Source of the DNA: an uncultured Planctomycetota bacterium
Lineage (GTDB): Bacteria; Planctomycetota; Planctomycetia; Pirellulales; Thermoguttaceae
Direction: 5' to 3'
Length of the DNA: 64,000 nucleotides
NCBI GenBank assembly: GCA_902796885.1
Contig: CADBQY010000114.1
Coordinates: 24,689 to 88,688 of the forward strand
Positions within the stretch are counted from its first letter, which is position 1. Each line of letters starts with the position of its first letter. The notes beneath the pieces are model-generated. The model was given only the letters and a program-made list of their open reading frames with translations. It was not told where the DNA came from and searched no databases. Both the position numbers and the translations under genes were made by a program. Below, piece by piece: positions 27,840-35,697 of this stretch.

Positions 27840-28319
27840 TTACTTGTCCGTACCGAGATTCTTTTCGATCTGTCTCTTTTCGATCTCCGCGATTTTATCG
27901 TTCCGCCGTTTATGCCGGCCGCCGGCGAATTCCGATTTCAGCCAGATTTCGACGACACGGTCGATCATCACTTCGCTGAGCAGATCCCCCGACAGACAGA
28001 GGACGTTCAGGTCGTTATGACGGCGGCTCATCTCGGCGGTCACCTCGTCGATCACCGGCGCGGCGCGCACGCCGGGGAACTTATTGGCGACGATACTCAT
28101 CCCGATCCCCGTACCGCAGATCAGGATACCGCGGTCGGCTTCTCCGCGAGAAACCGCTCCGGCGACCACCTTGGCGATGTCGGGATAATCGACGGGCACG
28201 TGGGCTTCTTCGGGGGTCGGTCCGACGTCGACCACTTCATGCCCGAGCCGGCGGAGCAAACCGCTCAAATCGACCCGAACCTGCACGCCGTGATGATCAC
28301 TGCCAATCATGATTTTCAT
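27840..28319 (-). CDS. rpiB: Ribose-5-phosphate isomerase B
   Basis: A 159-residue RpiB/LacAB-type isomerase interconverting ribose-5-phosphate and ribulose-5-phosphate in the pentose phosphate pathway. The N-terminus MKIMIGSDHHGVQVR carries the phosphate-binding His residues; the catalytic cysteine is in LICGTGIGMSIVANK (about 66-80); NDLNVLCLSGD is also conserved. The start at 28319 matches the family N-terminus; longer upstream frames run into glmM and are not supported. The 28-base gap to the preceding phosphomutase suggests one operon. Together with tkt at 55 kb the window covers two non-oxidative pentose-phosphate steps. Confidence 0.95.
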   Translation of the reverse strand: MKIMIGSDHHGVQVRVDLSGLLRRLGHEVVDVGPTPEEAHVPVDYPDIAKVVAGAVSRGEADRGILICGTGIGMSIVANKFPGVRAAPVIDEVTAEMSRRHNDLNVLCLSGDLLSEVMIDRVVEIWLKSEFAGGRHKRRNDKIAEIEKRQIEKNLGTDK

Positions 28320-28347
28320 GGGAAAAACGCTTTCTACTTCAAGTCGT

Positions 28348-29709
28348 TCAGGATTCAATCGACGCGCGGACCTCGTCGCAAAGCGCCTGAGCCGCGCAGG
28401 CGTCGGGCGCTTCGGCGATAATCCGAACGATCGGTTCCGTATTGCTGGCGCGAACCAAAACCCAGCGGTCCGCAAAATCGACCCTCAGCCCGTCGCTTCG
28501 GTCGGTCCGATATTCCGCGTAATTCGCCTCAAGCCGGTCGAGCGTCTCGGCGACCTTTTCGGCCGGCAGCGACGCTTTCTCTTTGATGATCGCGTAGGAA
28601 GGGAGCTCGTCGGCCAGCGCCGAGACGGGAACGCCGCGCAGCGCCATCGCCTCTAAGATGTTCGCCATTCCGACGAAACTGTCCCGAACCAGACCGACCG
28701 CCGGATCGATCGGCCCGCCGTTCCCCTCGCCGCCGAAAACCGCGTTTTCGGCCAGAAGGAGATCGACCACGTTCGCCTCGCCGACCGGACTGCGGCGGGC
28801 GGGAACGCCGAACGATTCGGCCACGTCGAGGGTCATTCGGCTCGTCGCGCAGTTAATAACGACCGGACCCGCCTTTTTGGCGAGTTTATGTTTCGCGCAG
28901 ATCGCCACGGTGTACTCTTCGCCGATATACCGGCCGTTTTCGTCGATCACCGCCAGGCGGTCGGCGTCGGGATCCTGGCAGAACGCCGCGTCGACCCCGG
29001 CGGCGCGGACCTTTTCGAGAATCCCCGAAAGGTTCGCCGCGGTCGGTTCCGGCGTGTGGGCGAACAGGCCGTTCGGCTCTTCCCCCATGCAGATCACCTC
29101 GCAGCCGAGCCGTTCGAGGAGCGGTTTGCCGAGCACCGCGCCGGCGCCGTGATTCGAGTCGAGTAGAACGCGGAACCTTTTGGCGGCGATCAGTTCGGCG
29201 TCGACCGTTTCGAGCACCGCACCGATATGCGCCGAAATCGTATCGGCGATCTCGCCGCGCCGCCCGAGCCGCTCGGGGGTACGCCACGGCGGGGTCAGTT
29301 CGCCCCGTTCGAGCGCGCGGTACGTTTCGAGAACCTTCTCACCTTCCCGTTTCGGGATCACGCGCCCTTCGCCGGAGAAGAGTTTCAGGCCGTTGAATTC
29401 GATCGGATTATGGCTCGCCGAAATCTGGATCCCCCCCGCGGCGCCCAGACTCCGAATCAGCACGCCGCAAGTCGGCGTGGCGGCCACCCCGCCGACCAAA
29501 GTCGGCCGGCCGACCGCGTTCAGGGCAGCCGAAATCGCGTCGGCGAAAAGGGAACCGGAATTCCGGCCGTCCCATGTGATCACAAAAGGCGCGCCGTCCG
29601 GAATCGAAAGGGAAAACGCGATCGCGTACCGAACCGCGACTTCCGGCGTCAGCGTCTTACCGACTTCGCCGCGAAGCCCGGAAACGCTGATAATAAGCGG
29701 TGCTGACAT
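28348..29709 (-). CDS. glmM: Phosphohexomutase, GlmM-like (phosphoglucosamine mutase family)
   Basis: A 453-residue alpha-D-phosphohexomutase. The phosphoserine loop is GGIQISASHNPIEFNG (about 92-107), the magnesium loop is FCQDPDADRLAV, the sugar-specificity loop is GGEGNGGPIDP, and the phosphate-binding C-terminal loop is VRASNTEPIVRIIAE. GlmM makes glucosamine-1-phosphate for UDP-GlcNAc synthesis. The specificity loop GEGNGG differs from GEQSGH of classical GlmM and from GEMSGH of PMM/PGM, so another hexose phosphate cannot be excluded; the symbol is provisional. SD AGGAGA precedes the ATG. The promoter is at 29812-29840. Confidence 0.8.
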   Translation of the reverse strand: MSAPLIISVSGLRGEVGKTLTPEVAVRYAIAFSLSIPDGAPFVITWDGRNSGSLFADAISAALNAVGRPTLVGGVAATPTCGVLIRSLGAAGGIQISASHNPIEFNGLKLFSGEGRVIPKREGEKVLETYRALERGELTPPWRTPERLGRRGEIADTISAHIGAVLETVDAELIAAKRFRVLLDSNHGAGAVLGKPLLERLGCEVICMGEEPNGLFAHTPEPTAANLSGILEKVRAAGVDAAFCQDPDADRLAVIDENGRYIGEEYTVAICAKHKLAKKAGPVVINCATSRMTLDVAESFGVPARRSPVGEANVVDLLLAENAVFGGEGNGGPIDPAVGLVRDSFVGMANILEAMALRGVPVSALADELPSYAIIKEKASLPAEKVAETLDRLEANYAEYRTDRSDGLRVDFADRWVLVRASNTEPIVRIIAEAPDACAAQALCDEVRASIES

Positions 29710-29811
29710 AATCTTCTCCTGTTACTCTCCGGCGGAACGACTGATTTTCGGGGGAACCGGCGTAAAAAAGGGCGCGCGGGACAAAAAGTTCCCCGCGGCC
29801 CATGATCGCCC

Positions 29812-29840
29812 ATTATATAGCGGCGGAGAGGGATGAACAA
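29812..29840 (-). promoter_or_regulatory. Promoter for glmM-rpiB
   Basis: On the minus strand TTGTTC (29840-29835), 17-base spacer, TATAAT (29817-29812) followed by GGG. About 100 bases upstream of glmM. Confidence 0.5.
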
Positions 29841-29852
29841 GACCTCCGGCGA

Positions 29853-30887
29853 TCATTTCAGACGGGTCACCTCTTTATAAAGATACGTCCCGCCGTTCTC
29901 TTCGGCGAGCTTTCGGTACGCCGCGGGATGTTTCCCGCCCGGTTTGCCGAACTCGATCACGTTAATCTGCGCCACTCCCGTCCGCCGGGCCAAATCGCCG
30001 ATCCGCCGGAGCGCCAGCGCCGAGATTTCCTCTTCGGCGTCGGTCAGAAGGAAGATCACGTCGGGCGCCATCCGAATCGCGGCCGAAAGGGCGCCGAGCG
30101 GATCGGTTCCCCCTTCCGGGCGAACGGTCCGAAGAAACTCGACGGCGCGGCGTTTCGATTCGGGCGTGACGTCGGTCAGCCGCGTCCCGCCGTCGAAAAC
30201 CGCCACGTTATGATTGAAAACCACAAGCTGAAACTTCCGCGCCCCCTCGTTCGGTTCGAGCGACTCGATACTCCGCCGCGCCTCGGACACGGCGAAATTC
30301 ATCGGCGCCTCGTCGGGCCATTTCATACTTTCGCTATGGTCGATCAGAAAGACAAACCGTTTTCCGCGTCCCGAAAGTTCTCCGAACCGCACCGTCTGCC
30401 CGTCGCCGCTCCCCGGCCCGGCGCTTTCGCCCGACCCCGTACCCGCCCGGGTTTCGCCGTCATCGTCCGCCGCGAACCGTACCCGCGCCGTCGCCCCGTC
30501 GCGCCGAGATTCCGTTCCGATCGTCTCGACCGCCGTCTCGGCGACCGGTTCGGGCGGCGCCGGGTCGGCCGCCGTCTCGGCATGTTCGGGCTCCGGCTCG
30601 GTATCGGCAGGCGCCTCGCCGCTTCCGCCCGGCTCCTCGTCCGAAAAGACGAGCGAAACCTCCCCGTCGGGCCGCCCGCGCAGCGCGCGCGAGATCGGCC
30701 GGTGAATCTGGAACACGGTCAGCAGAAGGAGGAGGATCGCGGCGTGGATCATCAGCGATCCGCTCCACGAGGTCCAAAACGGCGCCTTTTCGCCGCCCGA
30801 TTCCGGCGGGGGATCCCCGGCGCCTCGGCGCGCCTTCCACTTCCAAAAAAAGTTCTTCCCTTTATAATGGGGTTCAGAGCCGCTCAT
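29853..30887 (-). CDS. Membrane-anchored von Willebrand factor A domain protein
   Basis: 344 residues from the ATG at 30887 (MSGSEPHYKGK); frames upstream lack support. One transmembrane helix lies near residues 42-62 (SLMIHAAILLLLLTVFQI), then a Glu/Pro/Ala-rich disordered linker (70-170), then a VWA domain. The MIDAS metal site is DHSESMKW (DxSxS, about 183), with a TD pair at FLLTDAEEEI. N-terminal basic residues suggest the N-terminus is inside. VWA domains bind protein partners in a Mg-dependent way. The gene is divergent from def, with a TATAAT just upstream of the ATG on the minus strand (30902-30897), implying a very short leader. Partner unknown. Confidence 0.85.
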   Translation of the reverse strand: MSGSEPHYKGKNFFWKWKARRGAGDPPPESGGEKAPFWTSWSGSLMIHAAILLLLLTVFQIHRPISRALRGRPDGEVSLVFSDEEPGGSGEAPADTEPEPEHAETAADPAPPEPVAETAVETIGTESRRDGATARVRFAADDDGETRAGTGSGESAGPGSGDGQTVRFGELSGRGKRFVFLIDHSESMKWPDEAPMNFAVSEARRSIESLEPNEGARKFQLVVFNHNVAVFDGGTRLTDVTPESKRRAVEFLRTVRPEGGTDPLGALSAAIRMAPDVIFLLTDAEEEISALALRRIGDLARRTGVAQINVIEFGKPGGKHPAAYRKLAEENGGTYLYKEVTRLK

Positions 30888-30969
30888 AACAGCCCGATTA
30901 TAAAATTCCTCACCCCGAAATAAAAGAGGGAAAAGGAATTCGTCCCGTATTCCGCCCAAAGGAGACCGC

Positions 30970-31554
30970 GTGAAAATCGTCCGATACCCGCATCCCGTTT
31001 TAACCTACAAATCGAAACCGATCAAACGGATCGACCAGGGACTCCGCGACATTGCCGCTGAAATGCTCGAACTGATGTACGAGGCGCAGGGAGTCGGTCT
31101 GGCGGCGAACCAGGTCGGGCTCCCGTATCAGCTTCTGGTCATGAACCCGACGGGGGACCGCGAACAGAAAGAGGAAGAGTACGTCTTCATCAACCCGGTC
31201 ATCCAGAAGCGGGGGGGCGGCATGAAAGAGTTCGAAGAGGGGTGTCTGAGCTTCCCCGACCTGCACCTGACGATCGCGCGGCCCGACGAGATCACGTTTC
31301 AGGCGATCGGCCCGGACGGCCGGCCCGCCGTCTACCACTGGAAAGGGTTCCCCGCCCGCGTCGTTCAGCACGAGACCGACCATCTGCACGGCAAATGCTT
31401 CTATCAGCGGGCGAAATATTCCGGGGAACTGATCGCGCGCGACGCGCTGGGCGCGATGGCCGCGGAATTCGAAGCCGACCGCCGCCGCGGGTTCGTCCCG
31501 AGCGACGGCGAGATCGCCAAAGAGATCGCCGAACTCGAAAAGAAGTACTGCTGA
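30970..31554 (+). CDS. def: Peptide deformylase
   Basis: A 194-residue Fe/Zn hydrolase removing the formyl group from new proteins. The three family motifs are intact: GVGLAANQVGLP (about 42), EEGCLSFPDLH (about 88, metal Cys) and VQHETDHLHGKCF (about 133, HExDH metal ligands). A TATAAT followed by GGGG on the plus strand at 30863-30868, inside the 5' end of the divergent VWA gene, is a possible promoter without a strong -35. SD AAAGGAG precedes GTG at 30970. Confidence 0.96.
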   Translation: MKIVRYPHPVLTYKSKPIKRIDQGLRDIAAEMLELMYEAQGVGLAANQVGLPYQLLVMNPTGDREQKEEEYVFINPVIQKRGGGMKEFEEGCLSFPDLHLTIARPDEITFQAIGPDGRPAVYHWKGFPARVVQHETDHLHGKCFYQRAKYSGELIARDALGAMAAEFEADRRRGFVPSDGEIAKEIAELEKKYC

Positions 31555-31583
31555 AAAAGAAAAGGCGTCCCGAAAGGGACGCC
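31555..31583 (-). terminator. Terminator of the tRNA-Pro transcript
   Basis: GGCGTCCC (31564-31571), loop GAAA, GGGACGCC (31576-31583): a perfect 8-bp stem. On the minus strand it is followed by TTTTCTTTTT, so it ends transcription coming from tRNA-Pro. Confidence 0.85.
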
Positions 31584-31614
31584 GAAACCTCTTCTCGAAA
31601 CGATCGAATCGAAA

Positions 31615-31689
31615 TCGGGGTGACTGGATTCGAACCAGCGACCCTCTGCTCCCAAAGCAGATGCGCTAGCCAGGCTGCGCTACACCCCG
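31615..31689 (-). tRNA. tRNA-Pro (anticodon TGG)
   Basis: On the minus strand, acceptor CGGGGTG pairs with CACCCCG. The anticodon stem TCTGC/GCAGA holds loop TTTGGGA (anticodon TGG, proline). The T-arm loop is GTTCGAATC. The length is 75 bases with discriminator A. CCA is not encoded. It sits at the left edge of the lower-GC island. Confidence 0.95.
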
Positions 31690-31700
31690 CGTTCTCTCCT

Positions 31701-31728
31701 ATTCTAAACGATGAACGCAAATCGGCAA
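31701..31728 (-). promoter_or_regulatory. Promoter of tRNA-Pro
   Basis: On the minus strand TTGCCG (31728-31723), 16-base spacer, TAGAAT (31706-31701), ending 12 bases before the tRNA 5' end. Confidence 0.6.
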
Positions 31729-31977
31729 GACGGGGAACGCAGGGGGGGGAACGTTTCGCCGGAAAGAGAGAAGACGCGCGGGGCGGTCTCGTTCGCCCTC
31801 TCAATCTCTTCTCAGCCGCGGCGAACGATAAACGGCGGCCGGAATGAGCCGGAAACCGCGCCGATCCTCAAACGCGCTTTAATAAGCCGAAATAGTCGAA
31901 ATCGGAAGACTTCTCACGCTTTCTTCAAGTTTCGGAAATAAATTCCGTGATTTTTTGAGGGGATTTTAAAAATCGGG
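31729..31977. other. Intergenic stretch at the island edge
   Basis: No open frame here looks coding. The stretch holds a run of 8 G at 31742-31749 and turns from GC-rich to A/T-rich after about 31875. It ends at the -35 box of the poly-G promoter. No direct repeat of the tRNA 3' end was noticed. Confidence 0.6.
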
Positions 31978-32006
31978 TTTACAAAATAGGGGGGGGGGGA
32001 TATAAA
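31978..32006 (+). promoter_or_regulatory. Promoter with an 11-G tract between -35 and -10 (candidate phase-variable promoter)
   Basis: TTTACA (31978-31983) and TATAAA (32001-32006) are separated by exactly 17 bases. Eleven of these are a single G homopolymer (31989-31999). Adding or losing one G would change the box spacing, which is the known switch of porA and opc promoters in Neisseria. The promoter drives the surface-protein cassette that starts at 32124, with a leader of about 110 bases. Confidence 0.7.
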
Positions 32007-32123
32007 TAGGCAGATTTGTATTTCTTAAAGACCGTTCATCCGGACGGAATCATTTTACTCCGCCGGAAACCGGACGGGAGACAAACATTAAAACAGACTG
32101 ATTGTATCAGTAAAGGGAAAACG

Positions 32124-34061
32124 ATGAAAAAGGGAATCAAAACTCGCAAATCTCGATTTGAAAACCTCGAAGAACGTCTGATGATGGCGGTCACCGCCGG
32201 CGGGTTCGCTTCGGCTGCGGAATGCGTCGCAAGCGAAGCCGTCAATGACGAGTTTATCCCCATCAGCCTTGGCGAGCCCCTTCAGACCGCCGCTTGCCCC
32301 TGCGACAATCCGCTCCCCGCGCCGACTATTCTGACGGGCAGTAATGGATATTACGTCTCCTACGGACAGAACAACCACTTGATCGCCTGGAGCGAGGTCG
32401 AAAACGCCGCGGGTTATGAATTGGAATATGTAAACGGCAAAGGCGAATGGTTTACGGTTAAAACAACGGAAGATCATGCCGTTGTCGCAAATCTGGCTTA
32501 CGGGACCAACGTCACCTACCGAGTTCGGGCTCTCGGCGACGCGATTTACGGCAGTTCCGCTTGGAGCGCGGCCAAGAGCTTCAATGTCTGTCCGATGGAT
32601 ATTGACGAAGACGGACTTATTGGACCGGACGACTACGCGCTTCTTTCTTCGGCATGGTTTTCCGCGGAAGACGGCGCAAATTGGAATCCCTGCCGTGACA
32701 TTGACGGCGACGGTTTTGTCGGGCCGGGGGACTTCTCTTATCTGAGTTCGAACTGGCTTAAGGATACGGGAGACGAGGGGCTTTCTTATCCTACGGTTAA
32801 TAAAATTTCCCTCACCGTTCCCACGTCGGCCCTTACAGTTCCCTCTATCGTGGCGGGGACTAGCAATCTTACGGTAACGGTTCAGGTAGACCAGTCTCAG
32901 ATTCAGGGAATCGCGGAAGGTGACAAGGTGACGATAACCGCAAAAGGGACTTACGAGGACTCAGAAAACACAACTGATAAAAATGTCTCCAAAAAAGTTG
33001 TAGTTGAATTCACTTTGAGCGGAGAAAATGCCTATAAATACGATAATATCCCCGATATCAATGTTCCCGGTGTAGTAAATCCTGCGCCCCCAAAAGTTCA
33101 GCTTACATTCACAGATTCTATAGATGATCCGTTTCAAATTCCTTCTATCCTTGTCAACTCGACTGACAATACCGTTTCCTTCTCCGTTAATCCTTCCTAT
33201 ATTGACGGTGTAATCGATGGCGATACCATTTCGGTTTTAGCGACGGCTATATATGGTGACGTCACACTTGGTGGTGATCAGTTGGTCGATGTCGTGTTCA
33301 GCGTGACCGGGCCTGACACAGAAAAATATATCGCCCCTGATTCGATCCAGTGCGTCGGAAAGATTCTAACCGTTGTCACATACACCCTTTCGTCCAACGG
33401 AAAGGCGAGTTCGGGAGACGGAAGTGTTGCCGAAGGCAGGGGGGCAGAAGAGACTACGGAACTTTACATTGACTTTGATGCCGACCCTGGTGATATCGAC
33501 CAAAGCAACATTGCCATCACGACGGGCGGTTCGTACGTAACCAAAACGGGTGCCGGCGTGCTGACACCCGTTTTGGAAGGAACAAAATACCGGATTACCG
33601 TTCCGGTGAAAAAGACGGGCACAGTAGGCACCGGTATCGACAACGTGCAGGTAACGATCGAGAATGTGGCGAAGGTTGACTCAAAACAGTCCAACGCTAC
33701 CGGGACTTATTTACCGATGCTCTATTGGGGGAACTACCCGTTTACAGAGCAGGAAGACGACAATCTCCAAGCCAAACCAACCGTGGCGCTGATCAAGGCT
33801 TTTAATGGGGGTTATCGTCTTACGGGAGCAAAAGAAACTCCAAAGACTGTTCATTTTGAGGACACCTCAGACGCTTATTGTACAGTTGCCTATTATATGT
33901 CGGCGTGGGGCAGGGTTCCTAATCCCACTTCCGGAGGTCTCGAAGATTCGTTTGCGACTTTAACTGATCCAGATAACATCTATTCCGGAAAATATTCTCA
34001 ATGCGGTGACTACAAAGGGACTCACGCTGGATCCTACACGTTTACCATAGCAGAGGAATAG
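32124..34061 (+). CDS. Large secreted planctomycete surface protein with FnIII-like and dockerin repeats
   Basis: 645 residues from the ATG at 32124 (MKKGIKTRKS), with AAAGGGA upstream. The N-terminus RFENLEERLMMAVTAGGFA is the planctomycete-type export/anchor signature (LExRxML-A). Residues 65-155 look like a fibronectin type III domain (LIAWSEVENAAGYELEYVNG; YRVRALGDAIYGSSAWSA). Residues 158-212 hold two EF-hand/dockerin I-like calcium loops (DIDEDGLIGPDDYALLSSAW and DIDGDGFVGPGDFSYLSSNW). The rest is beta-rich Thr/Ser/Val/Asp sequence with two related domains (LTVPSIVAGTSNLTVTVQVD; QIPSILVNSTDNTVSFSVN). Base composition is lower in GC than neighbouring genes. It is probably exposed on the cell surface, and it is the first gene of a three-gene cassette behind the poly-G promoter. 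Confidence 0.8.
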   Translation: MKKGIKTRKSRFENLEERLMMAVTAGGFASAAECVASEAVNDEFIPISLGEPLQTAACPCDNPLPAPTILTGSNGYYVSYGQNNHLIAWSEVENAAGYELEYVNGKGEWFTVKTTEDHAVVANLAYGTNVTYRVRALGDAIYGSSAWSAAKSFNVCPMDIDEDGLIGPDDYALLSSAWFSAEDGANWNPCRDIDGDGFVGPGDFSYLSSNWLKDTGDEGLSYPTVNKISLTVPTSALTVPSIVAGTSNLTVTVQVDQSQIQGIAEGDKVTITAKGTYEDSENTTDKNVSKKVVVEFTLSGENAYKYDNIPDINVPGVVNPAPPKVQLTFTDSIDDPFQIPSILVNSTDNTVSFSVNPSYIDGVIDGDTISVLATAIYGDVTLGGDQLVDVVFSVTGPDTEKYIAPDSIQCVGKILTVVTYTLSSNGKASSGDGSVAEGRGAEETTELYIDFDADPGDIDQSNIAITTGGSYVTKTGAGVLTPVLEGTKYRITVPVKKTGTVGTGIDNVQVTIENVAKVDSKQSNATGTYLPMLYWGNYPFTEQEDDNLQAKPTVALIKAFNGGYRLTGAKETPKTVHFEDTSDAYCTVAYYMSAWGRVPNPTSGGLEDSFATLTDPDNIYSGKYSQCGDYKGTHAGSYTFTIAEE

Positions 34062-34063
34062 TT

Positions 34064-34897
34064 ATGGCAACCTTTTCAAAATACTCAACATGGAGTGAGC
34101 AGTATGTGTCTCGTAATGGGGCGTTTGACCCTAATAACGGGTTCCCCATCGACTCCCGTTATGTTATCGACACATATGATAATATTGTCACTGACATAAC
34201 AAAATCACGTCGGTATCCCGGCCTTCGTATTTTTGTTCTCGATACAGAAAAAGAGTATTGGTTCAAAGGCGGCGTAGAAGACAACGATTTGGTCGAATAC
34301 AAGCCTTGGATGAGCGATATCGGAGGCGGCGGAAGTACTGTCGTAACTTCCGCCACAGTCGTTCCTCTTGACGCCAACACCTGTTCAAAGGACGGTATTC
34401 CGACCTATTTGAGCCAACGCATTAGTGAACCGTCTTCCGGTGACGAAGTAAACGTCATTTATACCGAAAGTGGTGAAGAGTCGTTTACAAAGTACGTTTA
34501 CCTACACGACTCTTGGCGCATCGCCTGTGGGTCTCAGACAATCTCCTTCACTCTCAGTGCCTACCAAAGTGGCTCATGGGATTCCTGGACGCCACCGACC
34601 GATTCTTCTGTCATCAAATATGTCAAAGGCTCGGAGGGAGTTGTAACCGTTTATATTAAGCATAGTTTTTGTACCCAGTACGTAGATTCTACTCTTTATG
34701 CGGACGACTCGACCCTGGACCTCGACAACGACGGAACAACCGACCCCTATGGCGAAGAGCTCCTGGCCAACATTAAATGCGTGAAGCTCTCATCTGCGGA
34801 ACAAAGCGGATTCTGGGTTCGCATCGATCTCCACATTTCTTCTTCTGCATCCGTACCCGCACCAACATCAACCTATACGCTACTCCTTCAAAGATAA
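34064..34897 (+). CDS. Fibre-like protein of the surface cassette, unknown function
   Basis: 277 residues, starting 2 bases after the stop of the surface protein. No signal peptide is visible. Residues 25-75 read SRYVIDTYDNIVTDITKSRR then YPGLRIFVLDTEKEYWFKGG, a pattern reminiscent of phage tail-fibre/appendage proteins ('YxGLxxYVxDxxxxYxW'). The rest is Ser/Thr/Tyr-rich and beta-prone, with a calcium-loop-like DLDNDGTTDPYGEE near 225. It lacks an export signature of its own, so it may be carried by the first gene product or released another way. The family is not firmly recognised. Confidence 0.65.
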   Translation: MATFSKYSTWSEQYVSRNGAFDPNNGFPIDSRYVIDTYDNIVTDITKSRRYPGLRIFVLDTEKEYWFKGGVEDNDLVEYKPWMSDIGGGGSTVVTSATVVPLDANTCSKDGIPTYLSQRISEPSSGDEVNVIYTESGEESFTKYVYLHDSWRIACGSQTISFTLSAYQSGSWDSWTPPTDSSVIKYVKGSEGVVTVYIKHSFCTQYVDSTLYADDSTLDLDNDGTTDPYGEELLANIKCVKLSSAEQSGFWVRIDLHISSSASVPAPTSTYTLLLQR

Positions 34898-34908
34898 AAG
34901 GAAAAATC

Positions 34909-35280
34909 ATGGGAACCATTCAGAATAAAACCAACGTTGCTTCTCTTGACCGTGCCGACCTTTATCAGGAAAATGAGGTTGACCGAATCGTCAACGCTCA
35001 AAACGCCCGATCAGCACAAACCTTTCCAACGGCCACCTTCACAACGGTCACAGGGGACGGCCGGGAAGGGGATAAAATTTATGTCTACGCCTTCACAACA
35101 TCCGATTCCTTTACCGCCGGCGGACAGACCGTGGCCACATCCCTCGTGAACCTAGCCAACATCAACGAAGCGTCTATCCTGGGACAGGCCATGTTTTCGG
35201 ACAGCTATTACGATCCCAAAAACCGTTTCGGGGCGTACCAACCTGTATTAAATGGGTCTATTAAACTCCATACCTTCTAA
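34909..35280 (+). CDS. Small protein of the surface cassette, unknown function
   Basis: 123 residues from the ATG at 34909, preceded by AAAAGGA; longer frames overlapping the previous gene lack a ribosome site. The N-terminal 45 residues are polar and likely helical (LDRADLYQENEVDRIVNAQN); the remainder is beta-prone (TFTTVTGDGREGDKIYVYAF). There is no signal peptide, membrane segment or known motif. Spacing of 11 bases and similar base composition tie it to the two preceding genes. It may be a structural subunit or chaperone of the fibre-like protein; that is a guess from position. Confidence 0.55.
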   Translation: MGTIQNKTNVASLDRADLYQENEVDRIVNAQNARSAQTFPTATFTTVTGDGREGDKIYVYAFTTSDSFTAGGQTVATSLVNLANINEASILGQAMFSDSYYDPKNRFGAYQPVLNGSIKLHTF

Positions 35281-35433
35281 AATTTCCTCCTTACACGGCA
35301 TTGAAAACCGCGACTTGTTAATCCGCTTGAATGAATACGGGTTCTGCTTTTTTCGATAACCCTTTCAAAGGCCGAAGCAGGCACCACTTACCCGTAGCAA
35401 AACAACGAAAAGGCTCCCGAAATTCCCTTTCTC
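35281..35433. other. Intergenic stretch after the surface cassette
   Basis: No coding frame is convincing. CTGCTT (35344-35349) and AAGCAG (35375-35380) could form a loose stem enclosing CCTTTCAAAGG, a possible weak terminator for the cassette. Confidence 0.35.
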
Positions 35434-35462
35434 TTGACGGATTTGACATCTTGACATAAACT
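35434..35462 (+). promoter_or_regulatory. Promoter with triple TTGAC repeat upstream of the acetyltransferase
   Basis: TTGACG (35434-35439), 17-base spacer, TAAACT (35457-35462). TTGAC recurs at 35443 and 35451, giving three copies at 9- and 8-base steps, so the true -35 is ambiguous. The leader to 35698 is over 230 bases, with a GC-rich hairpin region near 35480-35510. Confidence 0.4.
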
Positions 35463-35697
35463 CATGTGAATTTCCCGCGACGGGCAAAGTCCCGCCGCGG
35501 TCGAATTTTCGGAATCGGGAAAAGAAGGATCGCTCCGCGGGATTCCGCCTAACGGCGTTATCACGCCGCGGTTTATTCCGACGGCCGCGTTCTTTGAACC
35601 CCGGCGGCGAAGCCGTTTGAGATTTTCAAAAGAAATGACGCCGATATACCGGGCGAGGAAATCGACGGAAACGGGCACGCCACAGCGAGACGATATC

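Noticed and set aside
31615..31689. tRNA-Pro as attachment site of the island
   Set aside because: The island lies at the 5' side of the tRNA, no direct repeat of its 3' end was seen, and there is no integrase.
31742..31749. Second G run (8 G) as another switch
   Set aside because: It is shorter, not placed between promoter boxes, and not in a coding frame.
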